From assembly GCA_937910255.1 (NCBI GenBank), contig CALEOQ010000454.1, forward strand, positions 1 to 6,476: 6,476 nt of DNA, read 5' to 3'. The notes under the pieces were generated by a model. That model did not search any database and had not been told where the DNA came from. It saw nothing but the letters and a program-made list of their open reading frames with translations. Both the position numbers and the translations under genes were made by a program. This stretch comes from an uncultured Caulobacteraceae bacterium. GTDB taxonomy: Bacteria > Pseudomonadota > Alphaproteobacteria > Caulobacterales > Caulobacteraceae. This document shows positions 6,070-6,476 of this stretch, piece by piece (position 1 is the stretch's first letter; every line of letters begins with the position of its first letter).

Positions 6070-6427
6070 CTACAGGCGCTCCACCGTCAGCTCGCCATTG
6101 GTGTAGACGCAGATGCGCGCGGCGATGCCCATGGCCTTGCGGGCCACCTCTTCGGCGGTCAGGCCTGAGTCCATCAGGGCCATGCCGGCGGCCAGCGCAT
6201 AGTTGCCGCCCGAGCCGATGGCCGCCACGCCGCTTTCCGGCTCCAGCACATCGCCGACGCCGGTGACCGTGTAGATGGCGTCCTTGTCGGCCACCAGCAG
6301 CATGGCCTCCAGCTTGCGCAGGTAGCGGTCGGTGCGCCAGTCCTTGGCCAGGTCCACGCAGGCCCGGGCCAGATGCTCAGGGTATTGTTCGAGCTTGGTC
6401 TCCCGCCGCCCCATCCGGGTGAAGGCG
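6070..6427 (-). CDS. hslV: HslV (ClpQ) peptidase subunit, N-terminally truncated
   Basis: Threonine peptidase subunit that forms the proteolytic double ring of the HslUV protease. Family features are ETKLEQYPEHLARACVDLAK, then DWRTDRYLRKLEAMLLVADK, GDVLEPE, the very characteristic IGSGGNYALAA and ICVYTNGELTVERL before TAG (6072-6070). Full-length HslV is about 175-185 residues. About 118 are present, so roughly 53 N-terminal residues, including the catalytic threonine and the active-site lysine, lie beyond the contig. The in-frame ATG at 6414-6412 is not a start: the frame stays open through it (A-F-T-R-M-G-R-R-E-T-K) and aligns with the family's A-F-T-L-F-E-R-L-E-x-K. The RMGRR stretch looks like base-call errors next to the adapter (see findings). 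Partial because of the contig end, not a pseudogene. Directly upstream of hslU, its partner. Confidence 0.95.
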
Positions 6428-6476
6428 AGATCGGCAGAGCGCCGCGTAGGGGACGAGTGTAGACCCCCGTGGTCCC
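6428..6476 (+). other. Degraded Illumina P5-side (universal) adapter
   Basis: Aligned without gaps to the reverse complement of the Illumina universal/read-1 adapter (starts AGATCGGAAGAGCGTCG), 40 of 49 bases match by my hand count. Recognisable blocks are AGATCGG (6428-6434), AGAGCG, GTAGG, GAGTGTAGA and GTGGTC. Eight of the nine mismatches are changes to C and the other is to G, as expected from failing base calls at a read's far end. Together with 89-152 this shows that both contig ends are adapter read-through. No genome sequence lies here. Confidence 0.9.

Noticed and set aside
5134..6168. Plus-strand open frame (344 codons) opposite hslU and the end of hslV
   Set aside because: Gly/Leu/His/Asp repetitive composition typical of the antisense of GC-rich genes. 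hslU is unambiguous on the minus strand.
6070..6414. A complete short HslV variant of 114 residues
   Set aside because: The frame is open upstream of the ATG to the adapter edge, and homology continues across it. The catalytic N-terminus is simply beyond the contig.

Overview
The window is an assembled contig of a high-GC bacterium. Codon third positions are strongly G/C. The EF-P, HslU and Ku sequences and the style of the intergenic palindromes suggest an alphaproteobacterium, probably Caulobacterales (Caulobacter/Phenylobacterium-like). The genus is an inference from sequence flavour, not a database result. About 6.27 kb (153-6427) looks genomic. Both ends are sequencing artefact: 1-152 is read-through noise plus an Illumina P7-side adapter, and 6428-6476 is an error-rich copy of the opposite (P5-side) adapter.

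Layout. (1) 153-664, +: C-terminal third of a type-B carboxylesterase, cut by the contig end. (2) 693-783: GC-rich palindromic intergenic repeat. (3) 887-1744, +: bacterial Ku, the end-binding protein of non-homologous end joining. (4) 1754-2320, -: elongation factor P, tail to tail with Ku. (5) 2379-2497: two adjacent palindromes bounded by TCTAGA in the divergent efp/epmA gap. (6) 2575-3639 and 3680-4738, +: epmA (EF-P beta-lysine ligase) and epmB (lysine 2,3-aminomutase-like radical SAM enzyme). (7) 4735-6039, -: hslU, whose stop overlaps the epmB stop in a single CTAG. (8) 6070-6427, -: hslV, missing its N-terminus and with probable base errors in its last ~27 bases.

How the genes work together. 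EF-P relieves ribosome stalling at polyproline stretches. EpmB makes (R)-beta-lysine and EpmA attaches it to a conserved lysine of EF-P, so 1754-4738 holds the substrate protein and both core modification enzymes. HslV (peptidase) and HslU (AAA+ unfoldase) form one ATP-dependent protease and look co-transcribed. Ku normally works with ligase LigD, which is not in the window.

I see no undescribed biological system. The most useful observations are the adapter contamination and the false gene ends it creates, the clustered EF-P beta-lysylation module, the two palindromic repeat elements, and the stop codons shared between convergent genes.
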